Source: Lachnospiraceae bacterium UBA4338 | GTDB lineage: Bacteria; Bacillota; Clostridia; Lachnospirales; Lachnospiraceae | Reading direction: 5' to 3' | DNA: 64,000 nucleotides | NCBI GenBank assembly: GCA_002393735.1 | Contig: DGTK01000017.1 | Span: forward strand, 173,847 to 237,846 | Shown: positions 36,028 through 45,340 of the stretch, piece after piece | How positions within the stretch are numbered: position 1 is the first letter of the stretch | Layout: every line of letters starts with the position of its first letter | Made by a program: the position numbers and the translations under genes | Notes under the pieces: generated by a model | Seen by the model: the letters and a program-made list of their open reading frames with translations, nothing else | What the model was told of the DNA's origin: nothing | The model's database searches: none

Positions 36028-37191
36028 TTATTTAACTTTTCTTACTCTGAATACGCCATCAATTGCAGCAAGTTTAGCAACTACATCATCTGTAATTGGC
36101 TCTTCAACATCAAGCATTGTATAAGCATAATCTCCTTTTGACTTATTGGTCATATCAGAGATATTAACCCCTGCATCACCAAAGAGTGCTGTAAACTTGG
36201 TAATCATGTTTGCGATATTCTTATGGAAAATAGCAACTCTGCCTGCATTTGTGCAAATACCCATATCACATGCAGGATAGTTAACTGAGTTTGTAATATT
36301 ACCATTTTCAAGGTAATCTTTCATTTCCTTAACTGCCATCTTAGCACAGTTGTCTTCAGATTCCTCTGTAGAAGCACCAAGGTGAGGAATTACGATACAT
36401 CCGTCAACACCTGCTGTTGTAGGATTAGCGAAGTCAGAAACATACTTTCTAACCTTACCGGCCTTAATAGCTTCAACAACTGCCTTCTCATCGCAGAGTA
36501 CGTCACGTGCAAAGTTAAGAATGATAACGCCATCTTTCATCTTATCGATTGCTTCTTTGTTGATCATACCCTTTGTTGAATCAAGTGCCGGAACATGAAT
36601 TGTAATAAAATCACAATTTTCGAAGATTTCATCAAGACTGTTAACGTGATTGATTCTTCTGCTTAAGTGCCAGGCTGCATTGATTGAAAGATATGGATCA
36701 TAACCATAAACTTCCATTCCAAGTTCGTTAGCTGCGTTAGCAACCTTAACACCGATAGCACCAAGACCGATAACACCTAACTTCTTGCCTTCAATTTCTG
36801 TACCTGCGAAAGCCTTTTTAGCCTTCTCAGCAGTCTTTCCGATATTTTCATCAGCCTTATTCTCTTTAACCCATTCAATACCACCAACGATATCTCTTGA
36901 AGCAAGGAGCATACCAGCCAAAACAAGTTCCTTAACGCCATTAGCGTTAGCACCAGGAGTATTGAATACTACAATACCTTTCTCAGCGCACTTATCTAAA
37001 GGAATATTGTTAACACCGGCACCGGCTCTTGCAACACATAATAAGTTGTCTGATAACTCAAGTTCATGCATTGAAGCACTTCTTACGAGTACACCATCAG
37101 CTTCATCAAAATTATCTGTTTGGGCATAATTAGAATCAAAATTATCAAGACCTACCTTAGCGATAGGATTTAAGCAGTTATACTTAAACAT
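36028..37191 (-). CDS. serA: D-3-phosphoglycerate dehydrogenase
   Basis: First step of serine synthesis. 387 aa, the short form with one ACT domain. It has the Rossmann motif LGVIGLGAIGVKVANAANELG, the catalytic region LNFARDVLCDEKAV (Arg), and IPHLGASTEESEDN (catalytic His). The ACT domain (about 315-387) contains NMITKFTALFGDAGVNISDM. I prefer the ATG at 37191 (AAGGAG ten bases upstream) over the ATG at 37200, which sits too close to that site. The start is 1 bp from the serC stop. Confidence 0.94.
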   Translation of the reverse strand: MFKYNCLNPIAKVGLDNFDSNYAQTDNFDEADGVLVRSASMHELELSDNLLCVARAGAGVNNIPLDKCAEKGIVVFNTPGANANGVKELVLAGMLLASRDIVGGIEWVKENKADENIGKTAEKAKKAFAGTEIEGKKLGVIGLGAIGVKVANAANELGMEVYGYDPYLSINAAWHLSRRINHVNSLDEIFENCDFITIHVPALDSTKGMINKEAIDKMKDGVIILNFARDVLCDEKAVVEAIKAGKVRKYVSDFANPTTAGVDGCIVIPHLGASTEESEDNCAKMAVKEMKDYLENGNITNSVNYPACDMGICTNAGRVAIFHKNIANMITKFTALFGDAGVNISDMTNKSKGDYAYTMLDVEEPITDDVVAKLAAIDGVFRVRKVK

Positions 37192-37192
37192 T

Positions 37193-38293
37193 TTATGCAT
37201 TCTCCTTCTCGAATTTCTTCATAAATTCAACTAATTTCTCAACACCTTCAATTGGCATTGCATTGTAGATGCTGGCTCTCATACCACCAACTGTTCTGTG
37301 ACCTTTAAGGTTAACAAAACCAGCTTCTGTAGCTTCTTTGATGAACTTGGCTTCCATTTCATCCTTCTTCTCTTTGTCAGCAATATTGCAAACGAAAGGA
37401 ACGTTCATTAAAGATCTGTCCTCTTTTACAACAGTACCAACGAAAAGTTTGGACTCATCAAGATAATCATAAAGAATCTTAGCCTTCTTCTCGTTTAATT
37501 CTTTCATCTTCTCAAGTCCGCCCATCTTCTTGAGCCACTTGAACACCTTGCCACAGATATAAATTGTATAGCATGGAGGTGTATTATATAAAGAATCATT
37601 ATCAGCCTGAGTCTTCCACTTAAGCATGGTTGGTGTTCCAGGAAGGCAATCATCTGTAATTAAATCTTCTCTGATAATAGCGATTACGCAACCTGCAGGG
37701 CCAACGTTCTTCTGTACGCCACCGTAAATAACAGCATACTTTGAAACATCAACAGGCTCTGATAAGAAGCATGATGAAACATCTGCTACCAAATCCTTAC
37801 CCTTTGTATTAGGTAATTTTTTATACTTTGTTCCGTAGATTGTGTTATTCTCGCAGATATATACATAATCCATATCATCTGTAATAGGAAGATCTGAACA
37901 ATCTGGAATATATGAGAATGTCTTGTCTGCAGAGGATGCAAGTTCAACAGCCTCACCATAAATTTTAGCTTCAGCAAAAGCCTTCTTAGCCCACTGACCT
38001 GTTAAGATATAACCAGCCTTCTTATTCTTCATCATATTCATAGGAACTTCAGCGAAGAACTGTGAAGCGCCACCCTGTAAGAATAATACCTTATAATTAT
38101 CAGGGATATTCATGAGATCTCTTAAATCCTGTTCTGCATCTTTGATGATCTTATCGTATACTTTTGAACGATGGCTCATCTCCATAACAGACTGTCCTGA
38201 ACCCTGATAGTCAAGCATTTCAGCAGCTGCTTCTTTTAATACTTCTTCAGGTAAAACCGCCGGACCTGCAGAAAAGTTATAAACTCGTGACAT
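37193..38293 (-). CDS. serC: phosphoserine aminotransferase
   Basis: PLP-dependent transfer of an amino group to 3-phosphohydroxypyruvate. 366 aa. It opens MSRVYNFSAGPAVLPEEVL, has EMSHRSK, and the Schiff-base lysine K195 in YGGVQKNVGPAG. The ATG at 38293 has AGGAGG nine bases upstream; a longer frame from 38338 adds an unlikely 15-residue leader. It is co-transcribed with serA. Confidence 0.95.
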   Translation of the reverse strand: MSRVYNFSAGPAVLPEEVLKEAAAEMLDYQGSGQSVMEMSHRSKVYDKIIKDAEQDLRDLMNIPDNYKVLFLQGGASQFFAEVPMNMMKNKKAGYILTGQWAKKAFAEAKIYGEAVELASSADKTFSYIPDCSDLPITDDMDYVYICENNTIYGTKYKKLPNTKGKDLVADVSSCFLSEPVDVSKYAVIYGGVQKNVGPAGCVIAIIREDLITDDCLPGTPTMLKWKTQADNDSLYNTPPCYTIYICGKVFKWLKKMGGLEKMKELNEKKAKILYDYLDESKLFVGTVVKEDRSLMNVPFVCNIADKEKKDEMEAKFIKEATEAGFVNLKGHRTVGGMRASIYNAMPIEGVEKLVEFMKKFEKENA

Positions 38294-38373
38294 TTTAAAC
38301 TTCCTCCTTAGCATCTTAAGATAATCTATAATCTTCACGGATATGTCGACTCCGTAAAATCACGCTAAAATTA

Positions 38374-38402
38374 ATTTTACATTTCTAAAGAATAATAGTC
38401 AA
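38374..38402 (-). promoter_or_regulatory. promoter of serC-serA
   Basis: Minus-strand -35 TTGACT (38402-38397), a 17-base spacer and -10 TAAAAT (38379-38374). This is near consensus. The leader is about 75 bases and holds only a small ACGGA/TCCGT hairpin. Confidence 0.75.
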
Positions 38403-38447
38403 TAACTAAAATAGGGTTTTTGATATTATTTTAACAATGTAAATATT

Positions 38448-39857
38448 TTAATAAAACATAACAACCGGCGTTCCGACTTCAACCATGTTATATAATTCTC
38501 CGGCCTTGCTCTTAGGCATATTTACACAGCCATGGGAACCGTTGTACTTATATTCATCGCCGCCGAATCTTCTACGCCATGTAGCATCATGAAGACCGAT
38601 ATTGCCATTTACTGCCATCCAGTAATAAACAAATGAAGCATAACCAGGTCCTCTTAATGTACGATTTCTCTGCATATAATAGATATAACAGATCTTCGCC
38701 GGAGTTCCGGTTCTTCTGGCAATATTACCGGTTACAACGTCTGTTTCAAGTTTAAGTTTGTTATCCTCATAATAATAGAGTTTCTGAGCTGACATATCAA
38801 CCTCAATATATGTACCACCAAGGTCGTCATAGCCATCGCCTCTTGCCTGACACTTATAAACAGGTTCTCTCTTTACTCCTGTAATATTATGATTATATTT
38901 ATCAAGGAATTCCTTGGCTTCTAAATCCTCATCAATATCATCGCCATAGAGACCACCTTCAAAAGTAATCTCATCACCTCTTGTTGACATGAAGTGTCTG
39001 GTAATATTAATTGTTTCATACTGCCTTAGGATTTCCTTAATTCCTTCTTCAGCCTTTTTCTCATCAAGTGAGTATTTACCATCCGAATCAGATACAAACT
39101 TGCCATCTTCATCAGTTAAAATCCAGTCAGCAATCTGCCCCGGTCCTACAACAACTTCTTTATCTCTTATAAGATAGGTATATGTATAATTCTGAACACG
39201 GTTGATCTTGTCATAAATGGCTACATTATTTCTCATTTCAGTACTTACAATGAGACTTTTATAATATGTATCCTTATCAAGTTCAATAGTATCTTCTAAG
39301 TTATAAACACCTTCAAGGATTCTTTCATTTACCAGATCCTTGCAAATCAGATTCTGAGTATGGTCTTTAATTACATAACCCTTATCAGCTGTTTTGACAA
39401 TTTCAATGGTATTATGAATATCATAGACATCACCTGAATAAATCAGGCATTTATCAACATTTGAAAGAAGTTTTTCCTCATCAAATGTTACAACAGGCTC
39501 AACCTTGTAATTTTGCTGATTAAAATAATAAACTGGCCATTTAAACGGATCCTGAGATGCCATAATCCTGTTTAGACTTTCAAGATAATCAACACTTAAA
39601 TCAATATCAGTAGTTGGAACCTTATAGGTTTTGCCATCAGGATCAACAATTTTAAGCTGCTTTAAATCAACCTTCTTCAAAAGAATGTCATTGACAGTCT
39701 CGGCATCATATCCGGTTACATTCATACCATTAATATAGGTATTAAGTCCATATCCGAAATTATCCGCAAATTTATATGCATATCCTACATATACTCCACC
39801 TACAGCCGTAAGCATCAGTAATAATAAAGTTAGTATAATAATTAATTTCTTTTTCAT
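38448..39857 (-). CDS. L,D-transpeptidase (YkuD) with PG-binding repeats
   Basis: 469-aa envelope enzyme that makes 3-3 peptidoglycan cross-links or anchors. One N-terminal membrane segment (5-25) is followed by two PG_binding_4-like regions (about 45-300). The YkuD domain (about 348-469) carries NIGLHDATWRRRFGG and the catalytic motif SHGCVNM with C444. It lies 12 bp after yajC, at the end of the lactonase-tgt-yajC run. Intact catalytic residues suggest activity. Confidence 0.92.
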   Translation of the reverse strand: MKKKLIIILTLLLLMLTAVGGVYVGYAYKFADNFGYGLNTYINGMNVTGYDAETVNDILLKKVDLKQLKIVDPDGKTYKVPTTDIDLSVDYLESLNRIMASQDPFKWPVYYFNQQNYKVEPVVTFDEEKLLSNVDKCLIYSGDVYDIHNTIEIVKTADKGYVIKDHTQNLICKDLVNERILEGVYNLEDTIELDKDTYYKSLIVSTEMRNNVAIYDKINRVQNYTYTYLIRDKEVVVGPGQIADWILTDEDGKFVSDSDGKYSLDEKKAEEGIKEILRQYETINITRHFMSTRGDEITFEGGLYGDDIDEDLEAKEFLDKYNHNITGVKREPVYKCQARGDGYDDLGGTYIEVDMSAQKLYYYEDNKLKLETDVVTGNIARRTGTPAKICYIYYMQRNRTLRGPGYASFVYYWMAVNGNIGLHDATWRRRFGGDEYKYNGSHGCVNMPKSKAGELYNMVEVGTPVVMFY

Positions 39858-39869
39858 ATCAAAAATTAC

Positions 39870-40184
39870 TTATTTCTCTGCTTTCTCCACTGATTCAATT
39901 GCTGACTTACGCATAGGAATTCTGCAGTTCTTGTTAGAACCAAATTCAACGATAACATCTTCTTCTGTAATATCAATTAATACGCCATAGAATCCGCTGG
40001 TTGTAACAACAACATCACCAACTTCCATTGATTCCATTAAAGCATTTCTTCTCTTCTGTTCTTTCTTTGATGGAGCAAAGAAGAAAAAATAACCTAAAAC
40101 AAGGAAAAATACAACATATGCAACCATTAACCATATGTTCATTCCGCCTCCGGCCTGCTGCGTAGCCTCTAAAATCATTAACAT
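39870..40184 (-). CDS. yajC: preprotein translocase subunit YajC
   Basis: 104-aa membrane protein associated with the SecDF part of the translocon. It has one membrane segment (about 17-39), then SKKEQKRRNALMESMEVGDVVVTTSGFYGVLIDI, the family signature. It lies directly after tgt, the classic tgt-yajC order. AGGAGG lies seven bases before the ATG. Confidence 0.94.
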   Translation of the reverse strand: MLMILEATQQAGGGMNIWLMVAYVVFFLVLGYFFFFAPSKKEQKRRNALMESMEVGDVVVTTSGFYGVLIDITEEDVIVEFGSNKNCRIPMRKSAIESVEKAEK

Positions 40185-40201
40185 TTTTTAACCTCCTGTA
40201 C

Positions 40202-41341
40202 TTAATCAGACTGACTCATAGTCTGAATTTTGTTTCTCTTATATTCGGCATAATTGCCATTTTCGATGGCAGTTCTTATTTCCGCCATCATATTATTATA
40301 AAAATAAAGATTATGTATTACACAAAGTCTCATGCCCAGCATTTCCTTGGCTTTAAGCAGATGTCTTATATAAGCCCTTGAATATCTCTGACAGGTCGGA
40401 CATTTACAGCCTTCTTCTATGGGAGACATGTCGTTTTCATGAATTGCATTAAGCAGATTAATCTTACCCTTATTTGTATAAAGATGAGCATGTCTTGCAT
40501 TTCTTGAAGGATAAACACAGTCGAAGAAATCCACTCCCCTGTCCACTGCTTCAAGAATATTTTCAGGAGTACCAACACCCATAAGATAAACCGGTTTATT
40601 AGCCGGCAGATAAGGAATGGTATTCTCTAAAACATCATACATTTCTTCGTGGGACTCCCCAACTGCCAGCCCGCCTAAGGCATAACCCGGTAAATCCAGT
40701 TCAGAAATCCTCTTGGCATGTTCTATTCTTATATCATTATAGACAGCACCCTGATTAATACCGAATAATAACTGATTCTTATTAATGGTATCTTCACGGG
40801 AATTAAGTTCGGTTATTTTGTCCTTGCATCTTACAAGCCATCTTGTGGTTCTGTCAACGGAATCCTTAACATATTTATAATCAGCCTTGCTGTTTGGGCA
40901 TTCATCAAATGCCATGGCGATGGTTGAGCCAAGATTGCTTTGTATCTGCATACTTTCTTCCGGTCCCATAAATATCTTACGGCCATCAACATGAGAGTTA
41001 AAATACACGCCTTCTTCTTTTATCTTTCTCAGTGATGAAAGTGAAAAAACCTGAAACCCGCCGGAATCAGTAAGTATCGGCTTATCCCAGACCATAAACT
41101 TATGAAGACCGCCAAGGCTTTTAATAAGTTCATCACCCGGTCTTACATGAAGATGATATGTATTGGATAGCTGAACCTGAGTCCCGATTTTTTCAAGGTC
41201 TTCTGTGCCTACAGCCCCTTTAATGGCTCCAACTGTTCCCACATTCATGAATACCGGAGTCTCAATATCACCATGAACTGTATGAAAAACACCTCTTTTG
41301 GCTCTTCCTTCTTTTTTTAATATATCAAAAGTGCCCTGCAT
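40202..41341 (-). CDS. tgt: queuine tRNA-ribosyltransferase
   Basis: Exchanges guanine for a queuine precursor at position 34 of GUN-anticodon tRNAs. 379 aa. It has LTDSGGFQVFSL with D92, VDFFDCVYPSRNARHA with the nucleophile Asp, and the zinc site CKCPTCQRYSRAYIRHL. The next gene is yajC. Length and motifs are normal. Confidence 0.96.
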   Translation of the reverse strand: MQGTFDILKKEGRAKRGVFHTVHGDIETPVFMNVGTVGAIKGAVGTEDLEKIGTQVQLSNTYHLHVRPGDELIKSLGGLHKFMVWDKPILTDSGGFQVFSLSSLRKIKEEGVYFNSHVDGRKIFMGPEESMQIQSNLGSTIAMAFDECPNSKADYKYVKDSVDRTTRWLVRCKDKITELNSREDTINKNQLLFGINQGAVYNDIRIEHAKRISELDLPGYALGGLAVGESHEEMYDVLENTIPYLPANKPVYLMGVGTPENILEAVDRGVDFFDCVYPSRNARHAHLYTNKGKINLLNAIHENDMSPIEEGCKCPTCQRYSRAYIRHLLKAKEMLGMRLCVIHNLYFYNNMMAEIRTAIENGNYAEYKRNKIQTMSQSD

Positions 41342-41350
41342 AGAAACCTC

Positions 41351-42400
41351 TTATCTGATTCTGTAGAAAATAATACAGTTAGGTTTCTCGATTTTGATTT
41401 CCTTTGCACACATTGAAATCACATGCTTATCAGTATCCACAGCAAAGAATGTCATGGTATCTGATTCATGGTTTAAGGAAACAAGATGTTTATTATCAGG
41501 GAAAAGTGATGCATCCTTCGGATATGAACCACTTATAGGAAGGCACAGATTCTTGGTAAGCGTACCTTCTTCCTTATTTATATCGTAGATAATAACGCTG
41601 TTATCACCGGCATTGGTACTTAATAAATAATTACCATCAAAAGAAATCTTAAGTGCTCTTGATGCACATTTTTCTGTATGATAGTCATTTAATGTTGAAA
41701 TAGTCTGGATTCTCTCGAACTCTGGATATTTTTCGCCTGCCTTATATGAATAAACATCAATTGTATTACTCATTTCATTAACTATGTAGAAAAATCTGCC
41801 ATCCTTTGAGAAAAGAATATGTCTTGGAGCAGAATTCTGATCGCATCTGATAATATCAACTTCCTTTAATTTACCGGTTTCGGAATTAAGTTCATATACA
41901 TTAACATGGTCCATCCCAATATCAGCAGCAAATAAGTACTTATTGTCTCTGGACATCTTTACGCAGTTAACATGTGGCTGGAAGCTTCTGTCTACTACCT
42001 CTCCCATACCTCTTAAATATATTTCGTCTGTAATGCCTTCAACTCTGCCTTCGTTGTCGAGTTTGAGGGCGGTGATTTTGCCATCATGATATCCTGCAAC
42101 AAATAAGAATTTATCTTCATAATCTGTTGAAAGATAGCAGCCTCTCATACCATTGATGGAACACATATTAAGAGTTTCCAGGTCGCCGTCAGGCATAATC
42201 TTATAACTTTCAACGCCAAAGTCTGTAATGGCATAAAGATACTTGTCATTATGAGAACAGGTCATATAGGAAGAATTGGTTATCTCCTTGCTTGTTCTAA
42301 AAGACAGGGTTCCCTTTTCAAGATTGACATCATAAATAGAGATACCGTGTTTGTCTTTCATTGTATAAGTTGAAACATATGCTACATATTTTTCCGACAT
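41351..42400 (-). CDS. lactonase family beta-propeller protein
   Basis: 349-aa seven-bladed propeller of the lactonase (6-phosphogluconolactonase-like) family. Repeats include NDKYLYAITDFGVESYKI, DEGKITALKLD-type blades, NKYLFAADIGMDHVNVYELN, and HILFSKDGRFFYIVNEMSNTIDVYS. There is no signal peptide, so it is cytoplasmic. It heads the tgt-yajC-LDT run, 9 bp before tgt. The substrate is uncertain; a pentose-phosphate role is family-based only. Confidence 0.8.
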   Translation of the reverse strand: MSEKYVAYVSTYTMKDKHGISIYDVNLEKGTLSFRTSKEITNSSYMTCSHNDKYLYAITDFGVESYKIMPDGDLETLNMCSINGMRGCYLSTDYEDKFLFVAGYHDGKITALKLDNEGRVEGITDEIYLRGMGEVVDRSFQPHVNCVKMSRDNKYLFAADIGMDHVNVYELNSETGKLKEVDIIRCDQNSAPRHILFSKDGRFFYIVNEMSNTIDVYSYKAGEKYPEFERIQTISTLNDYHTEKCASRALKISFDGNYLLSTNAGDNSVIIYDINKEEGTLTKNLCLPISGSYPKDASLFPDNKHLVSLNHESDTMTFFAVDTDKHVISMCAKEIKIEKPNCIIFYRIR

Positions 42401-42443
42401 AGGTTTTTCCTCTTATTTAAAGTAGTTTTTGACAATCAAAATT

Positions 42444-42473
42444 ACTATATCACATATTTATATAATATTACAA
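42444..42473 (-). promoter_or_regulatory. promoter of the lactonase-tgt-yajC-LDT run
   Basis: Minus-strand -35 TTGTAA (42473-42468), an 18-base spacer and extended -10 TGATATAGT (TATAGT at 42449-42444). Confidence 0.55.
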
Positions 42474-42485
42474 GTGTGCAGGATG

Positions 42486-42499
42486 TTGGAAAATTCCAA
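42486..42499. repeat. palindrome between divergent lactonase and pot promoters
   Basis: TTGGAA and TTCCAA arms separated by AA, located between the two divergent -35 elements. It could be a shared operator. It is short and AT-rich, so chance is possible. Confidence 0.35.
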
Positions 42500-42528
42500 A
42501 TAAAATCTACTTTATTTATATAAATCTA

Positions 42529-42557
42529 TTGATTTTTTTTACATTAATAAATATACT
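42529..42557 (+). promoter_or_regulatory. promoter of potABCD
   Basis: The -35 TTGATT (42529-42534), a 17-base spacer and the -10 TATACT (42552-42557). The leader to the potA TTG is about 85 bases. No riboswitch fold was recognised in it. Confidence 0.6.
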
Positions 42558-42649
42558 TAAATAGTTTTGTAAGATGCGTTAGTTTAAATCGCAAAAGTTA
42601 GGAGCGTGATATTACATAATCCTGGTTGTTTAAGAAAGGTAATAAAGAA

Positions 42650-43723
42650 TTGGGAAACAAATTAATTACATTAGAAAACATATCTAAGTCCTACGGCAGT
42701 AATACTGTTTTAGATGAATTAAATTTATATATTAACGAGAATGAATTCCTTACTTTGTTAGGTCCAAGTGGTTGTGGCAAAACTACAACTCTTAGAATTA
42801 TTGGCGGTTTTGAAACCCCTGACACTGGTAAGGTTATTTTTGACGGCAAAGATATAACATCTTTGGCGCCAAATAAAAGACAGGTTAATACTGTTTTCCA
42901 GAAATATGCTCTTTTTACACATATGACAATTGCGGAAAATATCGCATTTGGTCTTAAAATAAAGAAGAAATCCAAAGCATATATTGATGACAAGATTAAA
43001 TATGCTCTTAAACTTGTTAACTTAGAGGATTTTGCCAACAGAATGCCTGACTCTCTCTCCGGTGGTCAGCAGCAGCGTATTGCCATTGCAAGAGCCATTG
43101 TTAACGAGCCTAAGGTTTTATTGCTTGACGAGCCACTTGGAGCTTTGGACCTTAAACTTCGCCAGGATATGCAATATGAGCTTATCAGACTTAAGAATGA
43201 ACTTGGAATTACCTTTATATATGTAACACATGATCAGGAAGAAGCTCTTACAATGTCTGATACTATCGTGGTTATGAACCAGGGTTATATTCAGCAGATT
43301 GGTACGCCTGAGAATATTTATAATGAACCGGAAAATGCTTTCGTGGCGGATTTTATCGGCGACAGCAATATTATAAGCGGCACCATGATTCATGATGAGC
43401 TTGTTGAAATTCTAAATGTTAAATGGGCCTGCGTTGATAAGGGCTTTGGAATTAATAAGCCTGTGGATGTTGTAATCAGACCTGAAGATGTTGAACTTGT
43501 TAAGGAAGACGAAGGAACAATTAAAGGTATCGTTACAAATATTATCTTTAAGGGCGTTCATTATGAAATGGAAGTTATGGCCAACGGTTTTGAATGGCTG
43601 GTTCATTCCACTTCCCTCTTCCCTGTTGGTACTAAAGTAGGAATCAGGGTTGATCCTTTCAATATACAGATTATGAACAAACCTGAAAGCGAGGACGAGG
43701 AGGCCATAGGCGTTGAAGAATAA
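42650..43723 (+). CDS. potA: spermidine/putrescine ABC transporter ATPase PotA
   Basis: ATP-hydrolysing subunit of the polyamine importer, 357 aa. It has Walker A GPSGCGKTT (38-46), Q-loop VFQKYALFTHMT, signature SLSGGQQQRIAIARA, Walker B VLLLDEPLGALD, and a C-terminal TOBE domain (about 270-345). I chose the TTG at 42650 with AAAGG ten bases upstream, giving MGNKLITLENISKSYG. An earlier TTG at 42626 has no site. The last 11 bases overlap potB. Confidence 0.94.
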   Translation: MGNKLITLENISKSYGSNTVLDELNLYINENEFLTLLGPSGCGKTTTLRIIGGFETPDTGKVIFDGKDITSLAPNKRQVNTVFQKYALFTHMTIAENIAFGLKIKKKSKAYIDDKIKYALKLVNLEDFANRMPDSLSGGQQQRIAIARAIVNEPKVLLLDEPLGALDLKLRQDMQYELIRLKNELGITFIYVTHDQEEALTMSDTIVVMNQGYIQQIGTPENIYNEPENAFVADFIGDSNIISGTMIHDELVEILNVKWACVDKGFGINKPVDVVIRPEDVELVKEDEGTIKGIVTNIIFKGVHYEMEVMANGFEWLVHSTSLFPVGTKVGIRVDPFNIQIMNKPESEDEEAIGVEE

Positions 43724-44546
43724 GTATATTAAATTCCTTTCGGCGCCATACATTATCTGGGCATTAATATTCATAATCGTTCCACTTTTAATGGTATTTT
43801 ATTATGGATTTACAGATAAAAGCGGCGCTTTTACCATTAGTAATATAACAGCAATTGCAACCCATGAGCATTCAAAAGCTTTATGGCTTGCTCTCTATTT
43901 GTCTTTAATCAGTACAGCAATCTGCATTCTTCTTGCATATCCACTTGCTATGATACTCTCTCACATTGGTGAAAATGCGGGAGCAAACAAAGATAAATAC
44001 ATGGTTTTCATTTTTATTCTTCCAATGTGGATGAATTTCTTATTAAGAACCATTGCATGGCAGACACTCTTAGAGAATGATGGTGTTATTAATTCTTTTC
44101 TTAATTTACTGCACCTTCCTGCCCTTCGAATAATCAATACTCCGGCAGCCATTGTATTTGGTATGGTTTATAACTTCCTTCCATTTATGGTACTGCCACT
44201 TGTTAATGCACTTAATAAAATAGATATAAATGTAATTAATGCTGCAAGAGATCTTGGCGCCAATTCGGTTCAGACTTTCCTTAGAATTATTCTTCCGCTG
44301 TCTCTACCGGGACTTATCAGTGGTATTACCATGGTATTTATTCCATCACTTACCACTTTCATTGTCAGTGACTTACTTGGCGGCAGCAAGATTCTTCTTA
44401 TAGGAAATGTAATTGAACAGGAATTTACCCAGTATTCCAACTGGAACTTAGGCAGCGGTCTTTCCATTGTTTTAATGATATTCATCATAGTAAGCATTGT
44501 TCTTTCAACCATATTTGATAAAGATATGGAGGGAACTGCCATATGA
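43713..44546 (+). CDS. potB: spermidine/putrescine ABC transporter permease PotB
   Basis: 277-aa membrane permease with six spans. It starts at a TTG, with AGGAGG nine bases upstream inside the end of potA. The EAA-type loop that docks the ATPase reads NAARDLGANSVQTFLRIILPLSLPG. It overlaps potC by four bases (ATGA). The substrate is assigned from the complete potABCD order. Confidence 0.93.
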   Translation: MKNKYIKFLSAPYIIWALIFIIVPLLMVFYYGFTDKSGAFTISNITAIATHEHSKALWLALYLSLISTAICILLAYPLAMILSHIGENAGANKDKYMVFIFILPMWMNFLLRTIAWQTLLENDGVINSFLNLLHLPALRIINTPAAIVFGMVYNFLPFMVLPLVNALNKIDINVINAARDLGANSVQTFLRIILPLSLPGLISGITMVFIPSLTTFIVSDLLGGSKILLIGNVIEQEFTQYSNWNLGSGLSIVLMIFIIVSIVLSTIFDKDMEGTAI

Positions 44547-45340
44547 TGAAGTTTATTAAGAAGTTTTATCTTGTAATAATATTTATATTCCTTTATGCTC
44601 CTATGGTGACTTTGATTGTATTTTCCTTTAATAATACCAAGTCCAGAGCTAAATGGGGCGGATTTACATTTAAATGGTACGCGGGGCTTTTTAATGACAG
44701 TTCAATAATTCAGGCATTAATTAATACCTTAACCATTGCTCTTTTATCAAGCCTTATTGCCACATTAATCGGTACTATCGCTGCCCTTGCGATGAATAAC
44801 ATGAAGAAACTCAGCAAGAATATATTAATGGGTGTAACCAACATTCCGATGCTTAATGCAGAAATTGTAACCGGTATATCCTTAATGCTTTTATTTATTT
44901 TCTTTAAATACAGATTCGGATATGTTACTATATTACTTGCGCATATTACTTTTAACATACCTTATGTTATATTAAGTGTGGCTCCAAGGCTTAAAACACT
45001 TAATCCTAACATATATGAAGCTGCCCTTGATTTAGGTGCAAATCCATTAAAAGCATTCTTTAAAGTCGTATTCCCTGACATTATGCCGGGTATACTTTCA
45101 GGCTTTTTAATGTGCTTTACAATGTCAATCGATGATTTTATCATCACTCACTTTACCAAGGGTGCCGGTGTAGATACTCTCTCCACCAAAATTTATGCAC
45201 AGGTCAAAAAAGGCATTGACCCTAAAATGTATGCCTTATCTACTCTTATATTTGTGACTGTTTTAGTATTGTTAATACTTGTTAATTACACGCCAAATAA
45301 AGAGAAACAAAGGAGACTAAAAGGAGAAAAAGCAAAATGA
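44543..45340 (+). CDS. potC: spermidine/putrescine ABC transporter permease PotC
   Basis: 265-aa second permease with six spans. The EAA loop reads EAALDLGANPLKAFFKVVFPDIMPG. FSFNNTKSRAKWGGFTFKWYAGLF near the N-terminus is a PotC signature. It has GGAGGG before an ATGATG start and overlaps both neighbours by four bases, so the unit is tightly coupled. Confidence 0.93.
   Translation: MMKFIKKFYLVIIFIFLYAPMVTLIVFSFNNTKSRAKWGGFTFKWYAGLFNDSSIIQALINTLTIALLSSLIATLIGTIAALAMNNMKKLSKNILMGVTNIPMLNAEIVTGISLMLLFIFFKYRFGYVTILLAHITFNIPYVILSVAPRLKTLNPNIYEAALDLGANPLKAFFKVVFPDIMPGILSGFLMCFTMSIDDFIITHFTKGAGVDTLSTKIYAQVKKGIDPKMYALSTLIFVTVLVLLILVNYTPNKEKQRRLKGEKAK

Noticed and set aside
42558..42649. Possible riboswitch in the potA leader
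   Set aside because: No conserved junction or pseudoknot pattern recognised, and no terminator hairpin before the start.
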